Positions 16,011-24,943 of a stretch of 64,000 nucleotides of DNA are shown piece by piece. The notes below the pieces were generated by a model that searched no databases, was not told the DNA's origin, and saw only the letters and a list, made by a program, of their open reading frames with translations. Source of the stretch: Caulobacter sp. 73W (GTDB lineage: Bacteria > Pseudomonadota > Alphaproteobacteria > Caulobacterales > Caulobacteraceae); the NCBI RefSeq assembly GCF_041021955.1, contig NZ_CP158375.1:1178001-1242000 (forward strand), written 5' to 3'. A program made the translations under genes and the position numbers. Numbering within the stretch: position 1 is the stretch's first letter; each line of letters starts with the position of its first letter.

Positions 16011-17609
16011 TCACTTCGCTGCAGGCCCCTTGTCCAGCGTCGGCCACTTCACGCCGAGCTGCTCCAGATAGGTCTGGTCCTTGGTGTCGTCGTAATAGAA
16101 CGGCTTCATGGCCTCGCGGTACTGGGCCATGATCCCGGTGTTCAGCTCGACGGGGGGCTTGGCGTCGCCGATCAGCGGGGCGTACTTCTCGTTCTTGGTC
16201 TGGACGTTGGTGAAGTAGTCCTTGGCCGCCGTCCGCAGTTCCGGCCGCATCAGCAGGTCCAGGGTCGTCATCGCCACCACCTTGGAGCCGGCCACCACGC
16301 CCTTGTGAGCGATCGGCGTGGCCATGGAGATGCCGTTGCGCCAGTTGTGGCCCGGCAGGCCCGGGATGTTCGACGGATAGTTCACCGTGATGGTCGGGGC
16401 GATCCACGACACGTCGCCGATATCGTCCGAGCCGCCGCTCTTGGGCTCCTCGACCGGGGGCTCCATCTTCTTCAGCTCGGTGTCGAGGCCGGCGGTCTTG
16501 TCGGCGCCGACATTGGCCTGCACCGCCTTGGCGAAGGCCTGGTCATTAGCGTCCCACTTGGGCAAGCCCACCGCCTGGATGTTGGCGTAGGCGGCCTCGG
16601 CCATCGGCTTGTTGAAGTGGCGGGGCGCGGCGTAGCCGACCACGCGCTGGGTGACCGTGGTGTCGGTCATCATCGCCGCGCCGTCGGCGATCTTGTCGCC
16701 CATGGCCTTCAGGTCGGCGATCTTCTTGAAGTCCTGCTCGCGGAAATAATACCAGACCGTGGCGCGTTCCGGCACGACGTTGGGCTGGTCGCCGCCGTCG
16801 GTGATCACGTAGTGCGAGCGCTGCTCGGGACGGATGTGCTCGCGGCGGAACTCCCAGCCGGCGTTCATCAGCGACACCGCGTCCAGGGCCGACTTGCCCT
16901 GCCACGGCTTGCCGGCCGAGTGCGCCGTCTCGCCCTTGAAGGTGTACTGGATCGACACCAGGCCGGTGCCCGACGCCTTGCCCCAGGTGGTGGCCAGGTT
17001 GTCGCCGACGTGGGTGAAGATCACCGCGTCCACGTTGTTGAACACGCCGTCGCGGACCATGTAGGCCTTGCTGGCGACCAGCTCCTCGGCGACGCCCGGC
17101 CACAGCATCAGGGTGCCGGCGATGCCTTCGCGCTCCATCAGCTCCTTCACCGCCAGGGCGGCGACCACGTTCACGGCCTGGCCGGAGTTGTGGCCCTCGC
17201 CATGGCCCGGCGCGCCGTCCACCAGCGGCTTGCGATAGGGCAGGCCCGGCGTCTGGGACGACTTCGGAATGCCGTCGATGTCAGAGCCCAGGGCAATGAC
17301 GGGTCCGCCGGTCTTGTTGGTCCAGGTCGCCGTCCAGCCGGTCGGCAGGCCCGAGGTCCCGCGCTGGATGGTGAAGCCGTTCTTCTCCAGCACGCCGGTG
17401 ATGTATTTCGAGGTCTCGATCTCCTGGAAGCCCAGCTCCCCAAAGCTGAAGATCGAGTTGTTCATCTGCTGGGCCAGCTTGGCCTTGGCGTCGACCTTGG
17501 CTGCCGCCTCCTTCTTCAGGGCCGGCAGGGACGCGGCCCAGGCGGACGCGGCGGTCGTGGTCATCAACAGCGCGGCCAGCGCGCCGGGCAAGGCCCGTTT
17601 CATCATCAC
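16011..17609 (-). CDS. Secreted M20D amidohydrolase (AbgB-like)
   Basis: A 532-residue metal-dependent amidohydrolase with a signal peptide (about residues 1-25). The M20 pattern is visible: GSDIDGIPKSSQTPG (D110, D112) and PGHGEGHNSG (H136, H140), which resemble AbgB/p-aminobenzoyl-glutamate hydrolases, and PGVAEELVASKAYM supplies the conserved Glu pair. A central dimerisation domain (about 230-340) is typical of M20. Expected chemistry is removal of an amino acid from an N-acyl or N-aryl amide in the periplasm; the substrate is unknown. It diverges from the 2OG oxygenase gene across a 308-bp gap that holds a nested inverted repeat. Confidence 0.88.
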   Translation of the reverse strand: MMMKRALPGALAALLMTTTAASAWAASLPALKKEAAAKVDAKAKLAQQMNNSIFSFGELGFQEIETSKYITGVLEKNGFTIQRGTSGLPTGWTATWTNKTGGPVIALGSDIDGIPKSSQTPGLPYRKPLVDGAPGHGEGHNSGQAVNVVAALAVKELMEREGIAGTLMLWPGVAEELVASKAYMVRDGVFNNVDAVIFTHVGDNLATTWGKASGTGLVSIQYTFKGETAHSAGKPWQGKSALDAVSLMNAGWEFRREHIRPEQRSHYVITDGGDQPNVVPERATVWYYFREQDFKKIADLKAMGDKIADGAAMMTDTTVTQRVVGYAAPRHFNKPMAEAAYANIQAVGLPKWDANDQAFAKAVQANVGADKTAGLDTELKKMEPPVEEPKSGGSDDIGDVSWIAPTITVNYPSNIPGLPGHNWRNGISMATPIAHKGVVAGSKVVAMTTLDLLMRPELRTAAKDYFTNVQTKNEKYAPLIGDAKPPVELNTGIMAQYREAMKPFYYDDTKDQTYLEQLGVKWPTLDKGPAAK

Positions 17610-17741
17610 TCGTGATCCATGCTCTACGGGCGCGAAGCCCCCCAGAAGGCTAGACGTCTATGCGCGCCTTTCCCCCATCGGCATGGGGCATGGCGAAGCC
17701 AAGCCTGGCAAGGGTTCACTGTGCGTCCGGGCCATTATCTC

Positions 17742-17852
17742 CGCCTCCCTCGCCCTTGTGGCGAGGGCCCCTGCATCGGCTGCCTCGGAGCTTGGAATTT
17801 GGGCGCTTAGCAAGCGGACACAGGGGCCCTAGGCACAAGGCCTAGGGAGGCG
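17742..17852. repeat. 111-bp nested inverted repeat upstream of the 2OG oxygenase
   Basis: Two 32-base arms (17742-17773 and 17821-17852) are complementary at 28 positions. Each arm also contains its own hairpin with an 8-bp stem and 5-base loop. The four differences between arms (arm positions 10, 12, 20, 22) form two compensated pairs of that inner hairpin. The 47-base centre holds a CGCTT-AGC-AAGCG hairpin (17804-17816). The rest of the 17610-17917 gap shows only a possible -10 (TTATCT near 17735) and no gene. Confidence 0.9.
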
Positions 17853-17917
17853 AGATTGAGAGAACACACCGCAAGGTTCGGAATGCCCGGCTCCTCCGAA
17901 CCAGCCATACCCAGCCC

Positions 17918-18616
17918 ATGATCGCTCCCGACACCCTCGACTGGTCCCGCATCACCGCCGAACTGGACGCCCGCGGCTGGGCGCTCACCGGCCGGGTTCT
18001 CGACGACGCCGACTGCGCCGCCCTGGCTGGGCTCTATCCGCAGGACGCCGGGTTCCGCAGCCGCGTGGTCATGGCCCGCCACGGCTTCGGGCGCGGGGAG
18101 TACAAGTATTTCAGCTACCCGCTGCCGGGCGCGGTCCAGACGCTTCGGGCCGGGCTCTATCCCCACCTGTCGGCCAACGCCAACCGTTGGTGCGAGCGGC
18201 TGGACATCGACAACCGCTTCCCGCCGAGCCTGGACGAGATGCTCGGCCGCTGCCACGCCGCCGGCCAGGCGCGGCCAACCCCGCTGCTGCTCACCTACGG
18301 CCCCGGCGACTACAACTGCCTGCATCAGGACCTATACGGCGAGCATGTCTTCCCCCTCCAGGCCGCCTTCCTGCTGGACGAGCCGGGCGTGGATTTCGAG
18401 GGCGGCGAGTTCGTCCTGGTCGAGCAACGCCCCCGCCAGCAGTCCGCGCCCCAGGTCGTGCCCCTGTTCAAGGGCGAGGGCGTGATCTTCGCCGTGCGCG
18501 AGCGGCCGGCCGAGGGGACGCGCGGCGTCCACCGCCGCATCCTGCGCCACGGGGTCAGCGAAATCCGCGCCGGCCGCCGGCGGACGATGGGCGTCATCTT
18601 CCACGATGCGAGTTGA
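17918..18616 (+). CDS. 2-oxoglutarate/Fe(II)-dependent oxygenase (prolyl-hydroxylase fold)
   Basis: A 232-residue dioxygenase with the iron facial triad H136 and D138 in CLHQDLYG, plus a distal His (H205 or H211), and Arg residues in EIRAGRRRTMG suited to bind 2-oxoglutarate. It resembles the PF09859 group of bacterial 2OG oxygenases with a prolyl-4-hydroxylase fold. Substrate is unknown; a protein or an alkylated base are both possible. It diverges from the M20 gene, and its probable 5' leader contains the nested inverted repeat at 17742-17852. It is followed at once by a HAD hydrolase. Confidence 0.85.
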   Translation: MIAPDTLDWSRITAELDARGWALTGRVLDDADCAALAGLYPQDAGFRSRVVMARHGFGRGEYKYFSYPLPGAVQTLRAGLYPHLSANANRWCERLDIDNRFPPSLDEMLGRCHAAGQARPTPLLLTYGPGDYNCLHQDLYGEHVFPLQAAFLLDEPGVDFEGGEFVLVEQRPRQQSAPQVVPLFKGEGVIFAVRERPAEGTRGVHRRILRHGVSEIRAGRRRTMGVIFHDAS

Positions 18617-18648
18617 CCGCGACGCCTGATCCCCGCTACCGCCGGGGC

Positions 18649-19518
18649 ATGCGCGCAGCTTCTCTCCTCCCCGCCGGCCTGTCCGAACTCAAGGACCGCT
18701 ACGACGTCCTGCTCTGCGATGTGTGGGGCGTGATCCACAATGGCCGCGAAAGCTTCCCCGAGGCCTGCGCCGCTCTCGCCCGCTGGAACGCCGAGGTCGG
18801 CCCCGTGGTGCTGATCTCCAACTCCCCGCGCCCGGCCAGCGACGTGGTCGCCCAGCTAGAGGCGCTGAACGTGCCCCAGGCCGCCTGGGCCGGCTTCGTC
18901 ACCTCCGGCGACGCCACCCGCGCCCTGCTGTCCCAGCACGCGCCAGGTCCTGTCTGGACCGTCGGCCCCGTGCGCGACGCCCCGCTCTATGACGGCCTGA
19001 ACCTGGCCTTCGCCGACGCCGAGGACGCGGCCTTCATCTCGCTCACCGGCCTTTATGACGACGAGAACGAGACGCCCGAGGACTACCGCGAGCGGCTTCA
19101 GATCGCCGCCGAGCGCAAGCTGCCCCTGATCTGCGCCAACCCCGACCGGGTGGTTCAGCGCGGCGACAAGCTGATCTACTGCGCCGGCGCCCTGGCCGAT
19201 CTGTACGAGAGCCTCGGCGGCCAGGTGCTGATGGCCGGCAAGCCCTTCGGCCCGATCTACGACCTGGCCCTCGCCGAGGCCGAACGCCTGCTGAAGCGCC
19301 CCGTCGACCGCAGCCGCGTCCTGTGCATCGGCGATGGCGTGATCACCGACGTCCTGGGCGCCGAGAGCCAGAACCTGGACTGCCTGTTCATCGCCAAGGG
19401 CATCCACGGCCTGAAGGCCATGGGCCCCGACGGCCGCCTGCACGCCCCCGCCGTGGAGGCCCTGCTGAACGCCGAGGGGACCACCGCCACGCACGCCATG
19501 GGCGACCTCGTCTGGTGA
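18649..19518 (+). CDS. HAD class IIA hydrolase (TIGR01459 type)
   Basis: A 289-residue HAD-superfamily class IIA protein related to NagD and phosphoglycolate phosphatases. Motif I reads LLCDVWGVIHNG, with the nucleophile D24 and Trp where the second Asp of DxD is usual, a feature of the TIGR01459 subgroup. Motif II is VVLISNSPRP, and motif III/IV is CIGDGVITDVLGA near the C-terminus. The ATG at 18649, 32 bases after the oxygenase gene, begins the conserved region; upstream open frame belongs to the oxygenase in another phase. The substrate is not known. Confidence 0.88.
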   Translation: MRAASLLPAGLSELKDRYDVLLCDVWGVIHNGRESFPEACAALARWNAEVGPVVLISNSPRPASDVVAQLEALNVPQAAWAGFVTSGDATRALLSQHAPGPVWTVGPVRDAPLYDGLNLAFADAEDAAFISLTGLYDDENETPEDYRERLQIAAERKLPLICANPDRVVQRGDKLIYCAGALADLYESLGGQVLMAGKPFGPIYDLALAEAERLLKRPVDRSRVLCIGDGVITDVLGAESQNLDCLFIAKGIHGLKAMGPDGRLHAPAVEALLNAEGTTATHAMGDLVW

Positions 19519-19585
19519 CATCGCCCCCGCACGGGGTAAAACGGCGCCGCAAGACAACGACGCCAAAACGGCGAGGAGAGTGCGG

Positions 19586-20008
19586 GTGAAGAGCTACTTC
19601 CTGGAAGACCTGAGCGTCGGCATGTCCGCCGAGACCACCAACCTCGTCACCGAGGCGGTCATCCAGAAGTTCGCCGACGTCAGCGGCGACACCAATCCCG
19701 TCCACCTGGACGCCGACTTCGCGGCCACGACCGCGTTCGGCGAGCGCATCGCCCACGGCATGCTGTCGGGCGCCTACATCTCCGCCGCCATCGGCACGAA
19801 CCTGCCGGGGCCGGGCGCGATCTACATCTCGCAGTCCCTGTCCTTCAAACGCCCGGTGAAGATCGGCGTCGAGGTGGTCACCCGCGTGGAGATCACCGCC
19901 ATCGACGAGGCCAAGGGCCGCGTCACCTTCGCCACCGTCTGCAAGGTCGGCGGCAAGGCCGTGGTCGAAGGCGAGGCCGTGGTCATGGTCCCCCGCCGGA
20001 GCGCCTGA
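19586..20008 (+). CDS. MaoC-family (R)-hydratase
   Basis: A 140-residue single hot-dog domain hydratase. The R-hydratase motif is visible as FADVSGDTNPVHLD, with the catalytic D35 and H40. It probably hydrates a 2-enoyl-CoA to an (R)-3-hydroxyacyl-CoA, as in PhaJ-type supply of polyhydroxyalkanoate precursors. Two GTG starts are possible. AGGAG at 19574-19578 lies one base from the GTG at 19580 but seven from the GTG at 19586, so the latter is chosen. Its TGA abuts the ribF start, which makes co-translation likely. Confidence 0.88.
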   Translation: MKSYFLEDLSVGMSAETTNLVTEAVIQKFADVSGDTNPVHLDADFAATTAFGERIAHGMLSGAYISAAIGTNLPGPGAIYISQSLSFKRPVKIGVEVVTRVEITAIDEAKGRVTFATVCKVGGKAVVEGEAVVMVPRRSA

Positions 20009-20941
20009 TTGACCCTGCGCATCATCCATAGCTGGAAAGACCTGGGGCCCGAGGATCGCGGCGCGTCCGTCGCGCTCGGCAACTTCGACGGCGTCCACCA
20101 GGGCCACCAGCACGTCATCACCGCCGCCGCCGAGGCCGCCAAGCGTCTGGACGCCCCCCTGGGGGTCATCACCTTCGACCCGCATCCGCGCCGCCTGTTC
20201 CGGCCCAACGAGCCGGCCTTCAAGCTGATGACCCACGACCAGCAGGCCCGCGCGCTCGAGGCCATGGGCGTGCGTCGCCTGTACCTGCTGCCCTTCGACT
20301 TCGAGATGGCCAGCCTGTCCGACCGCGAGTTCGCCCAGAAGGTGCTCAAGGGCGGCCTGGGCGTGCGCCATGTGGCCGTGGGCTTCGACATCTCCTTCGG
20401 CCGCGGCCGCAGCGGCGACGCCGGCCTTATGCGCCAGTACGGCGAGGAGATGGGCTTCTCGGTCTCGGTCGAGGAGGCCGTGGGCGAGGAGAGCGGCAAG
20501 TTCTCATCCACCGGCGTGCGCGAGGCGCTGCGCGCCGGCCATCCGGAAGAGGCCGCCCGCATCCTGGGCCAGCCCTTCGCCATCGAGGGGATCGTGCGCC
20601 GGGGCCGTCAGCTTGGCCGCCAGCTGGGCTTCCCCACCGCCAATGTGGCGCTGGAGGACTATGTGGTCCCCAAGCTCGGCGTGTACGCCACCCGCACCCG
20701 CCTGCCCGACGGCCGCGTGGTCCCGGGGGTCGCAAACCTGGGCAACAACCCCACCACCGGCGAGGTCGAGACCCGGCTGGAGACCTGGCTGTTCGACTTC
20801 GACGAGGACCTCTACGGCCAGACCCTGGAGACCCAGCTGATCGCCTTCCTCCGCCCGGAGGAGAAGTTCAGCTCCATCGAGGTCATGGTCGAACAGATCC
20901 GCGAGGACGAGCGTCAGGCGCGCGGGATCCTGGGGGCCTAA
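20009..20941 (+). CDS. ribF: Bifunctional riboflavin kinase / FAD synthetase
   Basis: A 310-residue RibF that makes FMN and then FAD from riboflavin. The N-terminal adenylyltransferase domain carries ALGNFDGVHQGH (residues about 23-34) and ITFDPHPRRLF. The C-terminal kinase domain carries GRQLGFPTANV (about 206-216) and GVYATR. The start is a TTG directly after the MaoC stop codon, so translation is probably coupled. It ends at a convergent gap with a type-B repeat. In C. crescentus, from memory, ribF also lies near ileS. Confidence 0.95.
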   Translation: MTLRIIHSWKDLGPEDRGASVALGNFDGVHQGHQHVITAAAEAAKRLDAPLGVITFDPHPRRLFRPNEPAFKLMTHDQQARALEAMGVRRLYLLPFDFEMASLSDREFAQKVLKGGLGVRHVAVGFDISFGRGRSGDAGLMRQYGEEMGFSVSVEEAVGEESGKFSSTGVREALRAGHPEEAARILGQPFAIEGIVRRGRQLGRQLGFPTANVALEDYVVPKLGVYATRTRLPDGRVVPGVANLGNNPTTGEVETRLETWLFDFDEDLYGQTLETQLIAFLRPEEKFSSIEVMVEQIREDERQARGILGA

Positions 20942-20947
20942 ATCAAT

Positions 20948-21086
20948 CTCCTCCCCTGCGCAGCGGGGGAGGGGGACCATGCGCAGCATGGTGGAGGGGG
21001 CGACAGCTTCCTCTGAGCCCAGTCACGCCCCCTCCACCGCTATCGCGGTCCCCCTCCCCCGTACGCTTCGCTACAGGGGAGGAGAG
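20948..21086. repeat. Type-B palindromic intergenic repeat, copy 1
   Basis: Left end CTCCTCCCCTGCGCAGCGGG and right end CCGTACGCTTCGCTACAGGG-GAGGAGAG are complementary. Inner arms GGAGGGGGCG and CGCCCCCTCC also pair. The element is about 140 bp and fills a convergent gap. Other copies are at 32845, 41155, 44070 and 56983. Confidence 0.85.
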
Positions 21087-21091
21087 GATTT

Positions 21092-23542
21092 TCAGAGATC
21101 CCCGAACCAGTCGCTTTCCCCACCGCCGATCGGCATCCCCGGCGGCGTCGCCGGGGTGCGGCGTTTCTGGGCCAGCAGCGGGGCCAGGGTCTCGCGGTCG
21201 GACAGCAGGCCGGCCAGCCAGCGGCCGTGGGCGCTTTCGGCCTCGCCGCCCTTCACCGCCGACAGGCGCTTGGTCAGGTCCCCCAGCTGCGCGGCGATGA
21301 TCGAGGCGGCGGTGGGCGACACGTTCGGGTCGTTCTGGGCGATGGCCAGGGCGAACACCGTCCGCGCCTGCAGGCGGCGGCGCACCTCGGCCAGGCGGCC
21401 GGCCGGGACCGGGCCGTCGAAGGCGGCCGCCAGGATGCGGCGGGTCATCTCGTCCACGCCCAGATTGCCCGGATCGCGGCGATGCTGGTCAGCCACGCGG
21501 TTGATGCGGGTCGGATCGAGCAGGTTGCTCAGGGTCATGCCCGCCGCCACGTCGGCGGCGACCAGCGGATCGAACACCGGCCCGCCCATGGTGCGGAGCA
21601 CTTCGATCTCATGCTGGCGATCACGGTCGCCCGAATTGCCCGACGACAGGTAGGGCTGCACGTTCTCCGGCACGTCCAGCGCCGCCGGCGCCAGGGTCAG
21701 CATCAGGGCGTCCAGGGCCGCGCGCTGATGCGCCGCCGGGACCACCGTCGCCGCCTCGCGCCCATCGCCCTTCACCGAGTAGGCGAAGTCCACCCCGCCC
21801 ACCAGCTTCACGGCCGCTTCGGCCTGATAGCGATGCAGCAGATAGACCGGCACGAACTTGCGGCGCAGCTCGTTGGCGCCCTCGCCGGCGTGCAGGGCCT
21901 TCAGGCCATAGCTGTCCACGGCCGCCTTGCGGACGCCCATCATGCGGACCAGTTCGGCCGCCGGGTCGGAGCCGTCATCCCACAGGCTGCCCCACGGCTG
22001 GCCCGCCGAGCCGGAGCGCGCGTCCGCGTCCGTGGTGTAGCGCAGGCCGCCCTGGGCCGCCGCCTTGGCGTGGGCCCGCTGCGGATCACCGTACATCCAA
22101 TCGACGATGAACTCGTCCCAGGCGCCGACCCCCACCCCATAGGCGTCGGACAGATCGACCTGGCCGTCGACCAGGTTCAGGCGCGGGGCCGGGTAATCCA
22201 TGACCGAGAACCGGCCCTGGGTGCTGGCTGAGAAGTTGTGCGCGAAGCCCAGGGAGTGGCCGACCTCGTGGGCCGACAGCTGGCGCATGCGGGCCAGGGC
22301 CGCGACCACCGGATCGTTCGGCGTGCCGTTCCCAACCTTGTCCGCCCCCACCAGGGCCTCGAAGATCATCATGTCCTGGCGCACCCGCAGGGAGCCCAGC
22401 AGCACCGAGCCCTTGATGATCTCGCCCGTGCGCGGGTCGGTCACCGCCTGGCCGTAGGACCAGCCGCGCGTCGCCCGGTTGGTCCAGTTGACCACGTTGT
22501 AGCGGACGTCCAGCGGATCGGCGCCTTCCGGCAGGATCTCGACCTTGTAGGCGTCGATATAGCCGGCCTCCTCGAACGCCTTGGCCCACCAGGCCGCGCC
22601 TTCCTTCAGGGCGGTGCGGATCGGCTCGGGCGCGGCGCGGTCGATATAGAAGACGATGGGCTTCTTCACCCGCGACTTGGGCGCTGACGGGTCCAGCTTC
22701 TCCAGGCGGAAGCGCGACACCAGCTGGCGCACGATCGGGTCGCCCAGCGGGGCGGCGTAGTCGTTGACGATATTGCCGAAGCCGCCGCTGCGCTGGTCCC
22801 ACCAGCGCCGCTCGAAGCCCGGCTCCGGCGGGCGGATCAGCGAGTGGCGCACGGCCAGGGTGATCAGCTTGGCGTCCGGCGCGATGTTGCGCACCTCCGC
22901 CCCCGGGGTGTCGGAGCCGAAGGTCAGGCGCGCCTCCAGCTCCACATTGTCAGGGAACACCTTGGTGGCGTTCGCCTCGACCAGGGACAGGTCGGCCACC
23001 TGCTTGAAGCCGCCTTCGCCGCCCTGCTTCAGGGAGTTGGCGATGCCCATCACGTCGCGGGTCAGGAAGCTGGAGACATCGACCACCAGGCGGCCGTCGG
23101 CCTCCTCCCGCTCGATCTTGCCGGCCCAGACCGTGGAATAGGCGAAGCTGTCGCGGGCGGCGGCCTGTTCGTCAGGCCCGGCCCCCTCGGCGCGGAACTT
23201 GGGGTTCTCGTACTCGGCCACCACCTTGGCGCCCACGCGGCGGAACACCAGCAGGCGCCCCTCGCCCAGGGCGGCCTTGTCCAGGCCGATGGGCGCCGAG
23301 CCCAGGCCGGTCTTCAGGGCGGCGATGTAGATATAGCGGCCGGCCACCCCGTCCTTGTCCGGCTTGGCCAGGGACAGCAGCACCTTGCCCTGCTGGGCGT
23401 CGACCAGGACAGGCAGCAGCCCCTCCTTGCGCTCGACGCTGGACGCCGCGGCGGACTTGGCCCCCTGCGCCAGAGCGATCTGCGGCGACGCCGCCAAAAG
23501 AGCCGTCGCGGCCGCGGCCGCCAGCAGGAAACGCTTGCCCAT
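21092..23542 (-). CDS. Large secreted zinc metalloprotease (DUF5117/DUF4953 type)
   Basis: An 816-residue protein with a signal peptide ending near residue 26 (ALAQG). The catalytic zinc site is SAHEVGHSLGFAH (H425, E426, H429, H435), an extended HExxHxxGxxH metzincin-like motif. A DUF5117-like domain precedes it (residues about 80-300) and a DUF4953-like domain includes it. Homologues are frequent in Bacteroidetes and Caulobacterales; the substrates are unknown. The open frame runs 81 codons further upstream across the acyltransferase start, but the signal peptide at the ATG 23542 is decisive. Confidence 0.88.
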   Translation of the reverse strand: MGKRFLLAAAAATALLAASPQIALAQGAKSAAASSVERKEGLLPVLVDAQQGKVLLSLAKPDKDGVAGRYIYIAALKTGLGSAPIGLDKAALGEGRLLVFRRVGAKVVAEYENPKFRAEGAGPDEQAAARDSFAYSTVWAGKIEREEADGRLVVDVSSFLTRDVMGIANSLKQGGEGGFKQVADLSLVEANATKVFPDNVELEARLTFGSDTPGAEVRNIAPDAKLITLAVRHSLIRPPEPGFERRWWDQRSGGFGNIVNDYAAPLGDPIVRQLVSRFRLEKLDPSAPKSRVKKPIVFYIDRAAPEPIRTALKEGAAWWAKAFEEAGYIDAYKVEILPEGADPLDVRYNVVNWTNRATRGWSYGQAVTDPRTGEIIKGSVLLGSLRVRQDMMIFEALVGADKVGNGTPNDPVVAALARMRQLSAHEVGHSLGFAHNFSASTQGRFSVMDYPAPRLNLVDGQVDLSDAYGVGVGAWDEFIVDWMYGDPQRAHAKAAAQGGLRYTTDADARSGSAGQPWGSLWDDGSDPAAELVRMMGVRKAAVDSYGLKALHAGEGANELRRKFVPVYLLHRYQAEAAVKLVGGVDFAYSVKGDGREAATVVPAAHQRAALDALMLTLAPAALDVPENVQPYLSSGNSGDRDRQHEIEVLRTMGGPVFDPLVAADVAAGMTLSNLLDPTRINRVADQHRRDPGNLGVDEMTRRILAAAFDGPVPAGRLAEVRRRLQARTVFALAIAQNDPNVSPTAASIIAAQLGDLTKRLSAVKGGEAESAHGRWLAGLLSDRETLAPLLAQKRRTPATPPGMPIGGGESDWFGDL

Positions 23543-23668
23543 GGAACTCCCCCGAACTTTTGAACGCAAAGGGATAGGCACAGTTTCGGCGACCGTCGAG
23601 ACATAGCAGCGGTCATTGCGATGAACGCCGCCTCTTGCCCGATCCGCGGGCGTCGCCAATAACCGCGC

Positions 23669-24916
23669 ATGGTTGCGTTCCGGCCCCTTCTTAACCGTCT
23701 GCCCAGGCTCCGCCCGGAAAGCGACGACTTCCTGCACCTGGACGCCCTGCGCTTCCTGGCCTCGGCGGGCATCGTCTTCTTCCATCTGATGGGCGAGCTG
23801 CGCCTGCCGGACTTCGGCGAAGCGATGATCAAGCGCGCCGGCCCGCTGAACCTGCTGGTCGACCTGTTCTTCGTCATCTCAGGCATGATGATCGCCCACG
23901 CCTATGCCGGCCGGCTGAAGTCGCCGGAGGACTACGGCCGCTTCATGCAGAAGCGTTTCGCCCGCCTGGCGCCGCTGCACTGGCTGACCCTTCTGGCCTT
24001 CCTGCCGCTGATGAGCTGGCTGATGCCCGGCCGCTTCGCCCGCATTGACGTGGGCTGCCTGGCGCCCACGGCCCTGTTCCTGCACGCCATCCCCAACTGC
24101 GGCGGCCTGCGGTTCAACTTCCCCAGCTGGTCCATCGGGGCAGAGATGATGATGTACGTCGCCCTGCCGGCGTTCCTCATTCTCTATCGCCGGGCCTGGA
24201 CCCTGTTCCTGGCCGCCGCCGTGGTGCTGGTTTTCCTCTACGGCGTCGGCCGCGCCGGGCCGATCAACCGCCCCTGGTGGGAGTGGACCTTCGACTGGGG
24301 CGTCATGCGCGCCCTGCCGGCCTTCATGATCGGGCTTGGCCTCTACGCCATCCGCGACAAGCTGCGCCTGCTGCCCGCGCCCAAGCTGCTGCTGGCGGCG
24401 ACCACCGTCGCCTATCTGGCGGGAATGTACTTCCGCGTGCCCAAGTCGATCCTGGTGCTGATCGTCTATGCGATCGCCGCCTCGGCCCTGGCCGCCGATC
24501 TCAGCGGCAAGGTCGACGCCCTGACGCGCAAGCTCGCACCGCTGGGGCAGCTGACCTACTCGCTCTACATGTGGCACGCCTTCGCCCTGCTGTTCTTCGT
24601 ACAGCAGCTGCCCCGCCGCACCGGCATCGGCCATGATGTCTGGATCGTCCTGTCCGTGCCGATCCTGCTGGTCGTCTCCTACGTCTCGCTGGTCGCTTTC
24701 GAGCGTCCAATGCGCTCATGGATCGCCGGCCTGCCGATCTTTCCCCGCAAGAGGCGTGACGATGCCGCCTCTTCTCTGGTATCAGCCGGCGATGACCTTT
24801 CTTCGGCTCATTCCGCGAATTACGCGCCCGGCGTGACGCCGCCTGTCGAGGCCGCGCGCGCGCCGGGATCGCCGATCACCGCCCCCTCCGCTCCCCGTAG
24901 CGGCGAAGCCGTCTGA
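23669..24916 (+). CDS. Acyltransferase-3 family membrane protein
   Basis: A 415-residue inner-membrane protein with about ten hydrophobic helices and the acyltransferase-3 N-terminal signature HLDALRFLASAGIVFFHL, which includes the catalytic His. The family O-acylates surface carbohydrates such as lipopolysaccharide or exopolysaccharide. RFARLAPLHWL and WSIGAEMMMY are further family motifs. The last 40 or so residues are Ala/Pro-rich and probably disordered. It diverges from the metalloprotease gene and is 27 bases from ileS, so the ileS promoter may lie within its end. Confidence 0.9.
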   Translation: MVAFRPLLNRLPRLRPESDDFLHLDALRFLASAGIVFFHLMGELRLPDFGEAMIKRAGPLNLLVDLFFVISGMMIAHAYAGRLKSPEDYGRFMQKRFARLAPLHWLTLLAFLPLMSWLMPGRFARIDVGCLAPTALFLHAIPNCGGLRFNFPSWSIGAEMMMYVALPAFLILYRRAWTLFLAAAVVLVFLYGVGRAGPINRPWWEWTFDWGVMRALPAFMIGLGLYAIRDKLRLLPAPKLLLAATTVAYLAGMYFRVPKSILVLIVYAIAASALAADLSGKVDALTRKLAPLGQLTYSLYMWHAFALLFFVQQLPRRTGIGHDVWIVLSVPILLVVSYVSLVAFERPMRSWIAGLPIFPRKRRDDAASSLVSAGDDLSSAHSANYAPGVTPPVEAARAPGSPITAPSAPRSGEAV

Positions 24917-24943
24917 CGACGGCGCCCGATTTTTCGAGACGAC

